DNA of 64,000 bases from UBA1794 sp050946375 (GCA_050946375.1 JBMNUT010000001.1:62001-126000), one strand, 5' to 3'. Shown: positions 44,980 to 53,371, counted from the first letter of the stretch. Notes: generated by a model from the sequence alone, not told the origin. Program-made: numbers and translations.

Positions 44980-45722
44980 CCCATTCTTGGAGTTCAAACA
45001 TCAAACATAGATTTGATAAATTATATAAAGAACTCGATTCTTCATATAAACTCGTTCCTTTAATACAAACTCCCAATAACTTGCATGATTTGGAAAGCGA
45101 TTCAGACTTCTACTATTTTGACACTAAATCACTTTCCACATTAGGATATAAGCCTATAGCCAAAAGTATAGTTCCTGGAAGCACTCACTTTCCAATACTT
45201 CAATATTTTAGAGATTTTTCCGCATATGACTTTTATTGGAAAATCGAATATGACATTTTCTTTACGGGAAATTGGAGCGTTTTTTTCAATTATTACAGTA
45301 CTACAAAGAGTGATTTTATAACATCGAATATTCACAAATATCCTTATGATCCTTTTTGGATTTGGTGGAACAGCCTAATAACTAACCACGAAATTCCTAT
45401 GAGAAACAGGTTGTGTTCATTTAACCCTATCTGCAGATTTTCAAACAGATCGTTACGCTTCTTGGACTCAGAGTTAAAAAAAGGCAATTGTGGACATGAT
45501 GAAGTCCTACTTCCGACATTACTATATATCAACAAATTCACATTATTAGATATTGGGAAAAATAGTGATAAAGAATTCCTTCTTCCAAATCACAAAAGTT
45601 TTATAACAAAAGGAGAAAGATATACTTCAGAATACCAATCTGGGTCAATGCGCTATCGGCCACTGATCAGTATTGAGGAAATGACAGATAAAAACATTTT
45701 ATACCATCCATTTAAAGATTAA
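44955..45722 (+). CDS. Glycosyltransferase-like protein (DUF3405-like)
   Basis: A 255-residue protein with TIILFLTHSWSSNIKHRF at the start and YDFYWKIEYDIFFTGNW around residue 90, resembling the WxxExDxxFTG motif of DUF3405-type glycosyltransferases. HDEVLLPTLL near residue 180 may complete the active site. No membrane segment. A decayed relative lies at 41012-41270. It lies 24 bp before the exporter gene and is likely part of the same operon. Confidence 0.6.
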   Translation: MRTIILFLTHSWSSNIKHRFDKLYKELDSSYKLVPLIQTPNNLHDLESDSDFYYFDTKSLSTLGYKPIAKSIVPGSTHFPILQYFRDFSAYDFYWKIEYDIFFTGNWSVFFNYYSTTKSDFITSNIHKYPYDPFWIWWNSLITNHEIPMRNRLCSFNPICRFSNRSLRFLDSELKKGNCGHDEVLLPTLLYINKFTLLDIGKNSDKEFLLPNHKSFITKGERYTSEYQSGSMRYRPLISIEEMTDKNILYHPFKD

Positions 45723-45746
45723 AAGTATCACTCAAACTAATATTCA

Positions 45747-47945
45747 ATGTCTTTCCGTCCTTTCCCTCACGAGCATCAGTACGATGCTAAAGACTGCGGT
45801 CCTACATGCCTGAAGATCATAGCCAAATACTATGGAAAATATTATTCCCTACAGTATTTGCGCGATCTTTGCGGCATCAATCGGGAAGGGGTTTCGATGT
45901 TGGACATCAGCTACGCTGCACAGAAAATCGGGTTGCGTACCCAAGGAATACGATGCACGATGGAGGAACTGGCTACGGTACCTCTGCCATGCATCGTGCA
46001 TTGGAAAGCGAATCATTTCATCGTGATTTACCGGGTAACGGAAAAGAAAGTGTATATTTCCGATCCGGCACGCGATAAATATGCCTGTTCATGGGAAGAG
46101 TTCCGGGAGGGATGGATCGACAAGAAGGAGGGGAGATTTGGCTTCGCCTTGTTGCTGAAGCCGATGGCTAACTTCAAGCAGATGGAGGAAAACGAACGGA
46201 CCGAACGCTTGAAGAGCTTTGAGAATCTGTGGGGTTACTTTACACCGTATAAGAAAGCGTTTGCCTTCCTCTTGGGGATTATGCTGCTGGCTACGGCGTT
46301 GCAGGCTGTCCTTCCCTTTATTTCTAAAGCGGTGATCGACGTGGGAATCCGCACGCAGGATGTCGATTTCATCCAACTGGTCTTGGTGGCGAACATCTTG
46401 CTCCTGCTCGGAATCACGCTCTCCAATGCGTTGCGGGACTGGGTGTTGCTCCATGTCTCCACGCGGGTCAATATCTCCCTGATTTCGGACTATCTGATCA
46501 AGCTCATGGAGCTGCCGGTCACTTTCTTCGAGAACAAACTGCTGGGCGATATATTGCAACGGGCAAACGACCATGAGCGGATCCGCAGTTTCGTGATGAA
46601 CAATTCGTTGGGCATGCTGTTCGGGTTCCTTTCGTTTTTTGTATTCAGCGTGATCCTGTTGGTCTACAATCATGTCATTTTCTTCATCTTCATCGGAGGA
46701 AGCGCTCTCTATGTGACGTGGATTTTCCTCTTTCTTCATCTGAGGAAGAAGTTAGATTGGGAATATTTCGATTTGGTGGCCAAAGACCGTAGTTATTGGG
46801 TGGAGGCGGTGAACAACATTCAGGAAATCAAGATAAACAACTACGAAGATACCAAACGTTGGAAATGGGAAGCCATACAGGCCCGGCTGTTCCGCCTGAA
46901 TCTGAAAGTACTGAAAATCAACAATACGCAAGCCTTGGGCGCACAGTTTATCAACAGTTTGCTCAACATGGCCATCACTTTTTACTGCGCCATTGCCGTA
47001 ATCAACGGGGACATTACGTATGGCGTGATGATTTCCACCCAATTCATCATCGGCATGATGAACGGGCCGGTCGTGCAGTTCGTAGCCTTCATCCAGTCGG
47101 GGCAGTATGCCAAAATCAGCTTCATGCGCATCAACGAAATACACAGTCTGAAAGGAGAGGAGGAGCAAAGCGCGCAAAAGGCGGGGCTGACTCAGATTCC
47201 GGAAGATAAAAGTCTGACGCTCTCCAATGTCTGCTTTCAGTATGCCCCTCATGCGCCGATCGTTCTGAATTACCTGAATTTGACGATTCCGGAAGGCAAG
47301 GTGACGGCTATCGTGGGAGACAGCGGTTGTGGAAAATCGACGTTGCTCAAACTGTTGCTCAGGCTGTATGAACCGAGCTATGGGGAAATCAAAATGGGAA
47401 ACATGAACGTCCGGAACATCAATCTACGGACGTGGCGGTCGATGTGCGGCTGCGTCATGCAGGACGGGAAACTGTTTAACGATTCGATTCTGAACAACAT
47501 TGCTTTGGATGAAGAGAACGTGGATTTCGATGCCTTGCGCCGGGCGACGAAAATTGCCTGCATCGACAAGGAAATCGAAGAAATGCCGCAGGGATACAAT
47601 ACATGGGTGGGAGAAATGGGGCGTGGACTGAGCGGAGGACAGCGGCAAAGGATTCTGATTGCCCGCGCCTTGTATAAAAATCCCGATTATCTGTTCTTGG
47701 ACGAGGCTACGAATGCCTTGGATACGATCAACGAACAGAAAATCGTGCAGGCTTTGAATCAGGTGTTTAAGAATCGGACGGTTATTGTAGTGGCGCATCG
47801 CTTGAGCACCATACGGAAAGCGGATCAGATCGTGGTGCTGAAAAAGGGAAGCATCATGGAAATAGGTACGCACGAGCAGCTGTACGAGAACAAGCAATAT
47901 TACTACCGGCTGATTCAAAGCCAGTATGAAACGGCCAATGGATAA
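45747..47945 (+). CDS. Peptidase-containing ABC exporter (C39 domain, permease, ATPase)
   Basis: A 732-residue protein with three parts. Residues 1-~130 are a C39 peptidase with Cys17 (KDCGPTCLKII), His90 (ANHFIVIYRV) and Asp106 (ISDPARD). Residues ~165-450 are six transmembrane helices. Residues ~490-732 are the ATPase with Walker A VGDSGCGKSTLLKLLL, signature LSGGQRQRILIARAL and Walker B YLFLDEATNALD. Such transporters cut leaders after GG and export the remainder. The substrates here are inferred to be the two C39-like proteins whose leaders end IKGG and IYGG. GC content rises sharply at this gene compared with the AT-rich genes before it. Confidence 0.95.
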   Translation: MSFRPFPHEHQYDAKDCGPTCLKIIAKYYGKYYSLQYLRDLCGINREGVSMLDISYAAQKIGLRTQGIRCTMEELATVPLPCIVHWKANHFIVIYRVTEKKVYISDPARDKYACSWEEFREGWIDKKEGRFGFALLLKPMANFKQMEENERTERLKSFENLWGYFTPYKKAFAFLLGIMLLATALQAVLPFISKAVIDVGIRTQDVDFIQLVLVANILLLLGITLSNALRDWVLLHVSTRVNISLISDYLIKLMELPVTFFENKLLGDILQRANDHERIRSFVMNNSLGMLFGFLSFFVFSVILLVYNHVIFFIFIGGSALYVTWIFLFLHLRKKLDWEYFDLVAKDRSYWVEAVNNIQEIKINNYEDTKRWKWEAIQARLFRLNLKVLKINNTQALGAQFINSLLNMAITFYCAIAVINGDITYGVMISTQFIIGMMNGPVVQFVAFIQSGQYAKISFMRINEIHSLKGEEEQSAQKAGLTQIPEDKSLTLSNVCFQYAPHAPIVLNYLNLTIPEGKVTAIVGDSGCGKSTLLKLLLRLYEPSYGEIKMGNMNVRNINLRTWRSMCGCVMQDGKLFNDSILNNIALDEENVDFDALRRATKIACIDKEIEEMPQGYNTWVGEMGRGLSGGQRQRILIARALYKNPDYLFLDEATNALDTINEQKIVQALNQVFKNRTVIVVAHRLSTIRKADQIVVLKKGSIMEIGTHEQLYENKQYYYRLIQSQYETANG

Positions 47946-49245
47946 CAAGAGAAAGAAACGGACGGAGGAAATCGCGGATATCGTGGAGCGGATGCCCATG
48001 ACGTTCGGAAAATGGACGGCAAGGGCGGTATGTCTGTTCGCCGCATTGTTTTTCCTGATGGGATGGATGGTGAAATATCCGGATACGGTAACGGGGGAAG
48101 TCACAATCAATTCGAACGTGACGCCGGTTCAATTAGTGGCGAATGCCTCGGGAAAAATTCATTTCTATGGATACAAACCGCAGGAAATCGTAAAGGAGGG
48201 GACATATATCGCAGTAATTGAAAACAGCGCATCGACTGAAGATGTGTTACATCTGAAGGGATTGTTGGAACATTTTGAATGGGATAAGGTCTCGGCCGAA
48301 TGGCCCTCGGAAAATTATTTCCCGGGCAAAATGTCTTTAGGGAATTTGGATACTCGTTATTATGCTTTTCTGGATGCACTGAAGAATTTGCAGTTCTTTT
48401 ACTCGGAAAATGTGTATGAACGGAAAATCCGCTATTTGAAAGAGACGATTGAGAACCAAAGAATATTGTGGCGGCAAACGGTTGAAATGGGGAATATTGC
48501 GCGACAGAAAAGGGAAATTGCCGAAAAATGGTTAGACAGATACGAGCAAACAAACCGTGAGGTGATGAGCAATTATGAAAGCGAATTGGATCAGTATCGT
48601 AATGAATATCTGGCAGCTTTGCAGGAAGAGAAAAATTGGGAAAAAGAAAAATTCTCGGTAGAAATGCAATTGCAGGACAACAGCCATCAGGCGGGGCTTT
48701 TGGAATCGGAGAGTCGTGAGCAATTGAACCGGTTGGAATTGGAACTGTCGAGCAATCTGCATAGCCTGAAAGATGAAATAAAGGCTTGGGAAAACAGTTA
48801 TGTCCTGAAAGCCCCGTTTACGGGAAAGTTGGAAATGATGGATTTTTTATCGGACGAAATGTTTGTGGTAAGCGGAAAGCCGCTTTTCAGCCTGATTCCG
48901 GAAAAACAGAATGCGTTTGGGCAGATGTATTTGCCGGCTAATGGGGCGGGAAAGGTGAAACAAGGAAGCAAGGTGAAAATCAAGTTGCTGGATTTCCCGT
49001 ACAACGAATACGGAAGTATTGAAGGAAAAGTGGAGTCGGTGTCTCTGGTCTCGTCGGTATACGGGTCGGACGCCAATGCGGTAAAAGTATATCTGATTAA
49101 GGTAGCTTTGCCGGAGGGCTTGAAAACGAATTTCGGGCAAACGTTGCCTTTCAAATACGGCATGTTGGGCGAAGCCGATATTATTGTAAGGGAAAAGCGG
49201 TTGTTGCAGCGGTTGTTTGACAATCTGAAATACAGCGTGCAATGA
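47926..49245 (+). CDS. HlyD family periplasmic adaptor
   Basis: A 439-residue membrane fusion protein: a short cytoplasmic N-terminus, one transmembrane helix (AVCLFAALFFLMGWMV), a biotinyl-lipoyl half (VQLVANASGKIHFYGYKPQEIVKEG), a long coiled coil (about residues 130-290, rich in Glu/Lys/Gln), and a returning beta part (LKAPFTGKLEMMDFLSDEMFV). It bridges the ABC exporter to the outer-membrane channel. An in-frame ATG at 47938, overlapping the previous stop by only 8 bp, is an equally good start. Confidence 0.93.
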   Translation: MKRPMDNKRKKRTEEIADIVERMPMTFGKWTARAVCLFAALFFLMGWMVKYPDTVTGEVTINSNVTPVQLVANASGKIHFYGYKPQEIVKEGTYIAVIENSASTEDVLHLKGLLEHFEWDKVSAEWPSENYFPGKMSLGNLDTRYYAFLDALKNLQFFYSENVYERKIRYLKETIENQRILWRQTVEMGNIARQKREIAEKWLDRYEQTNREVMSNYESELDQYRNEYLAALQEEKNWEKEKFSVEMQLQDNSHQAGLLESESREQLNRLELELSSNLHSLKDEIKAWENSYVLKAPFTGKLEMMDFLSDEMFVVSGKPLFSLIPEKQNAFGQMYLPANGAGKVKQGSKVKIKLLDFPYNEYGSIEGKVESVSLVSSVYGSDANAVKVYLIKVALPEGLKTNFGQTLPFKYGMLGEADIIVREKRLLQRLFDNLKYSVQ

Positions 49246-50708
49246 AAGGAATGGGGAAGTATGCTTGGAAAGTAATGCTTGCGGTTTTCTGCTCGATGGG
49301 CGGAAGTTCGGATGTGGGAGCAAGTATATATGAAGAAGAGGCAGACAGTTTGGATTTCGCGGAATGCGTGCGGATTATGATGAGTAACTCGCTGGAGATG
49401 AAAGCGGCCGAAAACAGAAAAAACGCGGCGGAATGGAGATATAAGGCGTACCAAGCAAGCCGGAAACCGCAATTACTTTTGCAGGCCACTCCTTTGCAAT
49501 ACAACAGCACGTTTGTCTCGCGGTATGATTACGTCAATGACCGGGAAGTGTACCGAAACCAGAAAACGCTGTATAGCTATGGAGGATTGACGCTTAGCCA
49601 GCCCGTTTTTGGGACGGGAGGAACGTTTTATATGCGATCGGATTTGAACTATGTGCACAATATGGGAGTGAGTAACTATGCGCAGTTCTCGTCCGTTCCG
49701 TTACAGATAGGCTATTCGCAGGAGTGGGGGAAAGCGAATGAATGGAAATGGAATAAGAAAGAGGAAGAGTTGAATTGGGAGAGGGAACAAAAATTGTTTG
49801 GTTATACGAAAGAGTATTTGATTCAACAAGTGGCCGATGCCTTTTTTGCCCTGTATGCCGAGAGCGTATTGAAAGAGTCGGCCGGAAAGGAATTGGGCAT
49901 AGCTGATACACTTTTTCGGGAAGGGAAAGAGCGGGAAAAGATGAGGGCGATCAAAGAGGGCGATTTGGCCGTCTTGGAAATGGACTATTTGGATGCGTTA
50001 AACGAATGGGAAGAAGCTTTGATACGTTTAAATACAGCCGAAGAGCAATTGAATAGGCTTTTAGACAGAACGGGGCAAGTGAGAATCGATGTCTCGAAAT
50101 TGCCGGTGATTCATAAAAAGGTGATTTCGGTGGAGAAATGTATAGAAGCGGTAAAAAGGAATCATGCGGCATTATTGGAGTGGAGGATGCAGGAATTGGA
50201 GTTGAAACGGAGCTGGGAAGAGGCTAAGCGAAAGCGTTTTGGAGAGGGAACGATATCGGCGAATGTGGGATTTAATCAGGTGGCAAGCGATTTCCCCGGA
50301 GCGTATCGCAATTTGTTGCACGGGGAATTGGCCACGGTAAGCGTGACGATTCCATTATTGGATTGGGGAAATCGAAAGGCGCAAATGAAAATGGCTGAAT
50401 ATAATTGGAAAAATACGAAACTGGAACACGAGAAGGAGGAACGGGCGTTGGAAGCGCAAATAAGGGAATTGGTCGCAAGAATTGAGAAAGGTTATGCGAT
50501 CGTGGAAAGAAGCCGCAAAGCGTTTGAAGCAGGACAAACGGCGTATCAGGATTGCCTGCAGCGTTACCAAAAGGGATTGGAAACGGCAGGGAACTTGTCG
50601 ACCATAAGAAACCGTTTCCACGTCGCCGAACAAAATTATGTGCGCGCGCAACAGAATTATTGGAACGATTTCTATGAATTGAAAGCGATGACTTTGCTGC
50701 CTTTATAA
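49242..50708 (+). CDS. TolC-family outer membrane efflux protein
   Basis: A 488-residue protein with a signal-like N-terminus, SLDFAECVRIMMSNSLEMKAAE at the start of the mature part, YSYGGLTLSQPVF, two long helical hairpins and the internal duplication typical of OMF proteins (VSVTIPLLDWGNRKAQMKMAE in the second half). It forms the outer-membrane exit of the exporter. It overlaps the adaptor gene by 4 bp (ATGA), completing a three-component type I secretion system. Confidence 0.93.
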   Translation: MKGMGKYAWKVMLAVFCSMGGSSDVGASIYEEEADSLDFAECVRIMMSNSLEMKAAENRKNAAEWRYKAYQASRKPQLLLQATPLQYNSTFVSRYDYVNDREVYRNQKTLYSYGGLTLSQPVFGTGGTFYMRSDLNYVHNMGVSNYAQFSSVPLQIGYSQEWGKANEWKWNKKEEELNWEREQKLFGYTKEYLIQQVADAFFALYAESVLKESAGKELGIADTLFREGKEREKMRAIKEGDLAVLEMDYLDALNEWEEALIRLNTAEEQLNRLLDRTGQVRIDVSKLPVIHKKVISVEKCIEAVKRNHAALLEWRMQELELKRSWEEAKRKRFGEGTISANVGFNQVASDFPGAYRNLLHGELATVSVTIPLLDWGNRKAQMKMAEYNWKNTKLEHEKEERALEAQIRELVARIEKGYAIVERSRKAFEAGQTAYQDCLQRYQKGLETAGNLSTIRNRFHVAEQNYVRAQQNYWNDFYELKAMTLLPL

Positions 50709-50721
50709 AAATCGGAAAAAT

Positions 50722-51447
50722 TCAAAATAGCCTTTGATTTTCAGCAACATGAATAGCATCATGAATATTGCTTACCTCTAATTTCTCGAATAGCTGCTGC
50801 CGGATTTTCTTGACCGAATCGACGCTCAGACAAATCCGAAGCGCGATTTCAGACTGACTGAGTCCTTGGATGGACAGGCGCAGAATGCGCTTTTCACGGA
50901 AATTCAAGGCTAAAGATTCCTCTTTCCACTGTCCATGCTCAAAGCGGTAATGCCGTTCGCGATAACGCAGACGGGGATTGAACTCCAGGAGGGACCGTTC
51001 GGGATAATTGAAGGTGCAAAGCAGCAGAAAGATGTTACCCGACGAGTCCAAACGAAGCGGCTTTATATTCTGGAAAACCTGTTTGAAATAATTGTTTTCG
51101 GAAAACAGAATGTTTCCGCTCAAGACGCAATGAAGCCGTTCTTCGGCTGGAAGCCGGTCGAGGAAGGCCCAATAGGCGCGATTGACTTGCTGCATAAACG
51201 AAACCTCTTGAGAGAGCGAAGTCCATTCCGCAAGAGTCTGAACGGAAAAAGGGAGAAAACCGATTCGCGGGGAATGATACAATACCTCCCGATTGCAAAA
51301 GTCCAACAGAACAAAACCGGATACGGTAACGGAATCAATCTGTTCGGTTGTGGCGACGAGCTCATCCACTCCGCGGTAGTCGCAATGCTCTTTTTGGCAG
51401 GTAGGAAAATCGGGGAAAAGAGTAAATTTAAAATTACGAGATCTCAT
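50722..51447 (-). CDS. LuxR-type transcriptional regulator
   Basis: A 241-residue protein. Residues 1-~170 are an unrecognised sensory-like domain. The C-terminus has a GerE/LuxR helix-turn-helix: LNFREKRILRLSIQGLSQSEIALRI followed by CLSVDSVKKIRQQLFEKLEVSNIHDAI. It is convergent with, and 14 bp from, the export operon. I have seen similar regulators next to double-glycine peptide export loci in Bacteroidetes. It is the natural candidate to bind the palindromes at 38648 and 40946. A TAATTTTG box at 51480-51487 may drive it. Confidence 0.82.
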   Translation of the reverse strand: MRSRNFKFTLFPDFPTCQKEHCDYRGVDELVATTEQIDSVTVSGFVLLDFCNREVLYHSPRIGFLPFSVQTLAEWTSLSQEVSFMQQVNRAYWAFLDRLPAEERLHCVLSGNILFSENNYFKQVFQNIKPLRLDSSGNIFLLLCTFNYPERSLLEFNPRLRYRERHYRFEHGQWKEESLALNFREKRILRLSIQGLSQSEIALRICLSVDSVKKIRQQLFEKLEVSNIHDAIHVAENQRLF

Positions 51448-51479
51448 AATTGACGTGAAAAGTGAATAAGGTTATGCCG

Positions 51480-51487
51480 CAAAATTA
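51480..51487 (-). promoter_or_regulatory. Possible -7 box for the LuxR-type regulator
   Basis: Reverse strand TAATTTTG, 33 bp before the start codon. No clear -33 element. Confidence 0.4.
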
Positions 51488-51590
51488 CAATATCTCTCCT
51501 ATTTGCACGAGAAATAAAGAAATATTAGCAATACAAACTATGCAAATTCTATTTCTCAGAGCCAAATGAGTACTAAAATTTCTCCAAGCT

Positions 51591-51622
51591 ATTGCTCAAA
51601 CTCACCGAAAGTCGTATATTTG
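51591..51622 (+). promoter_or_regulatory. Promoter of the HU-like gene
   Basis: ATTG at 51591-51594, 20 bases, TATATTTG at 51615-51622. Predicted start near 51628, leaving a leader of about 80 nt. Confidence 0.65.
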
Positions 51623-51706
51623 CAATGAGAGAAAAAGATATCGGTTTGGATGCCGCTCGATGTCTTTTCTACAAGCTAATACGAACCAAATCTAAAAGAA
51701 TTAACC

Positions 51707-52099
51707 ATGAAAGCAAAATTGATTACAAGGAAAAATCCCCAAGACCGCGAAGCGGCACCTAAGTATTACGCAATCCCCGTCTATAGCGGAAAAGTCGATG
51801 TCGATTTTATCGCGCGCCAAATTTCCGGACGTTCATCCCTGACACCCGGTGATGTCAAAAACGTATTAAGTAATTTCTTGGAAGAACTACCCACCTACAT
51901 GTTAATGGGATACTCGGTCAAGCTAAATGAACTCGGCACATTCCGCATCTCTTTCAGCAGCGAGGGAGCCGTATCCCCCTCTAAAGAAGATTTCACCACG
52001 TCTATGATTCGCAATGTCAAAATCATCTATCAACCCGATGTGGCGATTAAAAACCGGATTCTCGACGAAATCACCTACGAAGTAAATCGGGGCGTTTAG
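51707..52099 (+). CDS. HU-family DNA-binding protein (Bacteroidetes HU-like type)
   Basis: A 130-residue protein with the variant HU fold of Bacteroidetes: ARQISGRSSLTPGDVKNVLSNFLEELPTYML, then GYSVKLNELGTFRISFSSEGA and RNVKIIYQPD. Such proteins bind DNA non-specifically or bend it; many Bacteroidales have numerous paralogues, often next to accessory loci. It is followed by a strong hairpin at 52130-52165. Confidence 0.88.
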   Translation: MKAKLITRKNPQDREAAPKYYAIPVYSGKVDVDFIARQISGRSSLTPGDVKNVLSNFLEELPTYMLMGYSVKLNELGTFRISFSSEGAVSPSKEDFTTSMIRNVKIIYQPDVAIKNRILDEITYEVNRGV

Positions 52100-52129
52100 T
52101 ACTCCTTTTTCACTCCTCTTCAAAACAAA

Positions 52130-52165
52130 CGGCCAGTCCGGACAAGGCATCATCCGGATTGGCCG
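52130..52165 (+). terminator. Hairpin after the HU-like gene
   Basis: CGGCCAGTCCGGA pairs with TCCGGATTGGCCG, 13-bp arms with one mismatch and a 10-nt loop. No T-run follows; the remnant partner-gene fragment begins exactly at its end. Confidence 0.55.
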
Positions 52166-52326
52166 GCAGGCCGCTTGCCGGGAGGCAAAAGGATATCTGC
52201 ATAGACAAGAAGTACATCCATACGGTACGAGTCTATGACGAAAAGAACCTGTATGTAGTGGTGAGCATTTATACGAAAACGCCCGAAGAGGTAAGAGAGG
52301 AGAATATTCCTCTTCGGATAGGATAA
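52165..52326 (+). pseudogene. Remnant: 3' end of the secreted partner gene (first type)
   Basis: Reads in frame AGRPLAGRQKDICIDKKYIH, TVRVYDEKNLYVVVSIYTKT and PEEVREENIPLRIG then stop, matching the last 54 residues of the 390-residue partner at 39337. The DNA resembles 40347-40509 closely. No 5' part or start codon exists. The frame is undisturbed, so the duplication is recent or still under constraint. Confidence 0.8.
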
Positions 52327-52362
52327 AAAAGATATCTTTAGCCATACTTTTTTCGCTTATTC

Positions 52363-52394
52363 GTTGCACTTGTTTCTTAGCTTGCTTACATTTG
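52363..52394 (+). promoter_or_regulatory. Promoter of the first small two-helix membrane protein
   Basis: GTTG at 52363-52366, 20 bases, TACATTTG at 52387-52394. Predicted start near 52400, 25 nt before the start codon. Confidence 0.65.
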
Positions 52395-52424
52395 AGGCGA
52401 ATATGATTCCTAATTTTCAAGTTC

Positions 52425-52739
52425 ATGGATTCCGATAAGAACGATAAAAAGAAAGACATAAAGCTCATAAACGTAGAAGTAGAAATTGAGATTTCTACAA
52501 CTCTTACTCCTGAAGAAGAGGCTAAGCGCAAAAAAGAAATCAGGTGGGATAATTTCTTTGATGGCTGTATGCTCTTGTGTGTCGTTTCTTTCATAGCACT
52601 TGTCATATCAATATCCAAAGATTTCCCGACGGTGGCAAAATTTTCCCTTGTAGCTTTATTCTTTTCAGGCACCGCTACGTTAGTAAGTCTGATTAGGAAC
52701 GTCAATCGAGGCTATACGTCACGGCGCACTAAAAAATAA
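52425..52739 (+). CDS. Small two-helix membrane protein, paralogue A
   Basis: A 104-residue protein with a charged N-terminus, DIKLINVEVEIEISTTLTPE followed by EEAKRKKE, then two transmembrane helices (CMLLCVVSFIALVISI and FSLVALFFSGTATLVSLI) and a basic tail. It shares the N-terminal pattern K.VKLI..E.EI.IT.... with the next two genes. I recognise no family. Small membrane proteins near an export locus can be immunity proteins, but nothing here proves that. Confidence 0.65.
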   Translation: MDSDKNDKKKDIKLINVEVEIEISTTLTPEEEAKRKKEIRWDNFFDGCMLLCVVSFIALVISISKDFPTVAKFSLVALFFSGTATLVSLIRNVNRGYTSRRTKK

Positions 52740-52752
52740 TAACTATAGATTT

Positions 52753-53076
52753 ATGGAATCTAAAGAAGAACCAACTAAGAAAGAAGACGTGAAACTCATA
52801 ACTGCAGAAATTGAAATCGTCATTACTCCCGACCCGAAAGAAGAGGAGATAAAGAGAAAATGCGACAAACGCGCGACAATTTGTCTGCTTCTATTCTTCT
52901 TTCTCGTAATCTTGGTAGTTATAGGCATCATCCTTGATTGGGTCATGTTCGTATTTGCTTGTATGTGGCTGTCCGCTGTCTTTATATGCGGATTTGCCTA
53001 CTTCACTTTTTTACATAAATGCCGAAGAGGAGGAATTAAAGATCCCAATTACATAGACAAATACGGCTATCTTTAG
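52753..53076 (+). CDS. Small two-helix membrane protein, paralogue B
   Basis: A 107-residue protein with DVKLITAEIEIVITPDPKEE, two hydrophobic helices (ICLLLFFFLVILVVIGII and WVMFVFACMWLSAVFICGF) and a C-terminus ending YGYL. Lies 13 bp after paralogue A and is probably co-transcribed. Its last 15 bases and the following ~120 bp are repeated after paralogue C. Confidence 0.65.
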   Translation: MESKEEPTKKEDVKLITAEIEIVITPDPKEEEIKRKCDKRATICLLLFFFLVILVVIGIILDWVMFVFACMWLSAVFICGFAYFTFLHKCRRGGIKDPNYIDKYGYL

Positions 53077-53195
53077 CCTCCCTTCCTGCTCATCCTTTCG
53101 GCCAGCCGCTTGCGGGATTTTTCCGCGGTGGCTGGTTTTGTTTTGTCCTGCACCCGGGGAGTTTTGTCCCAGGGAAGGGGGATGAGCTGCTGCGG
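53062..53195. repeat. 134-bp direct repeat, copy 1
   Basis: Includes the last codons of paralogue B (YGYL) and the gene-tail sequence after it. Matches 53737-53871 at most positions (differences near the middle and end). Confidence 0.85.
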
Positions 53196-53322
53196 AATGA
53201 AATACTGCCTTTTGAGATATCTTTAGCTGTTCGGCCAATTCCTTCACGTCAGTAGAAGCTGCAACCACATGATCTTTGCCATCTATCTGTAGCTTAATAT
53301 TAAATTTCACATCCTTCGCCAT
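53077..53322 (-). pseudogene. Phage tape-measure protein N-terminal fragment fused to another gene tail
   Basis: From an ATG at 53322 the reverse strand reads MAKDVKFNIKLQIDGKDHVV, AASTDVKELAEQL, a typical start of Bacteroidetes phage tape-measure proteins. After about 37 residues it runs into a 134-bp block, repeated at 53737-53871. In another frame that block encodes a gene tail (TKPATAEKSRKRLAERMSRK, then GG-stop). The chimera cannot be functional as a tape measure. It and the internal fragment at 40514 lie in the same orientation. Confidence 0.55.
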
Positions 53323-53339
53323 TGTTTGAACCGCTTTTA

Positions 53340-53371
53340 TTTGACATTCGATATTTATTTATATACATTTG
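53340..53371 (+). promoter_or_regulatory. Promoter of the third small membrane protein
   Basis: TTTG at 53340-53343, 20 bases, TACATTTG at 53364-53371: a perfect consensus match. The predicted start near 53378 makes the ATG at 53398 more likely than that at 53392. Confidence 0.7.
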
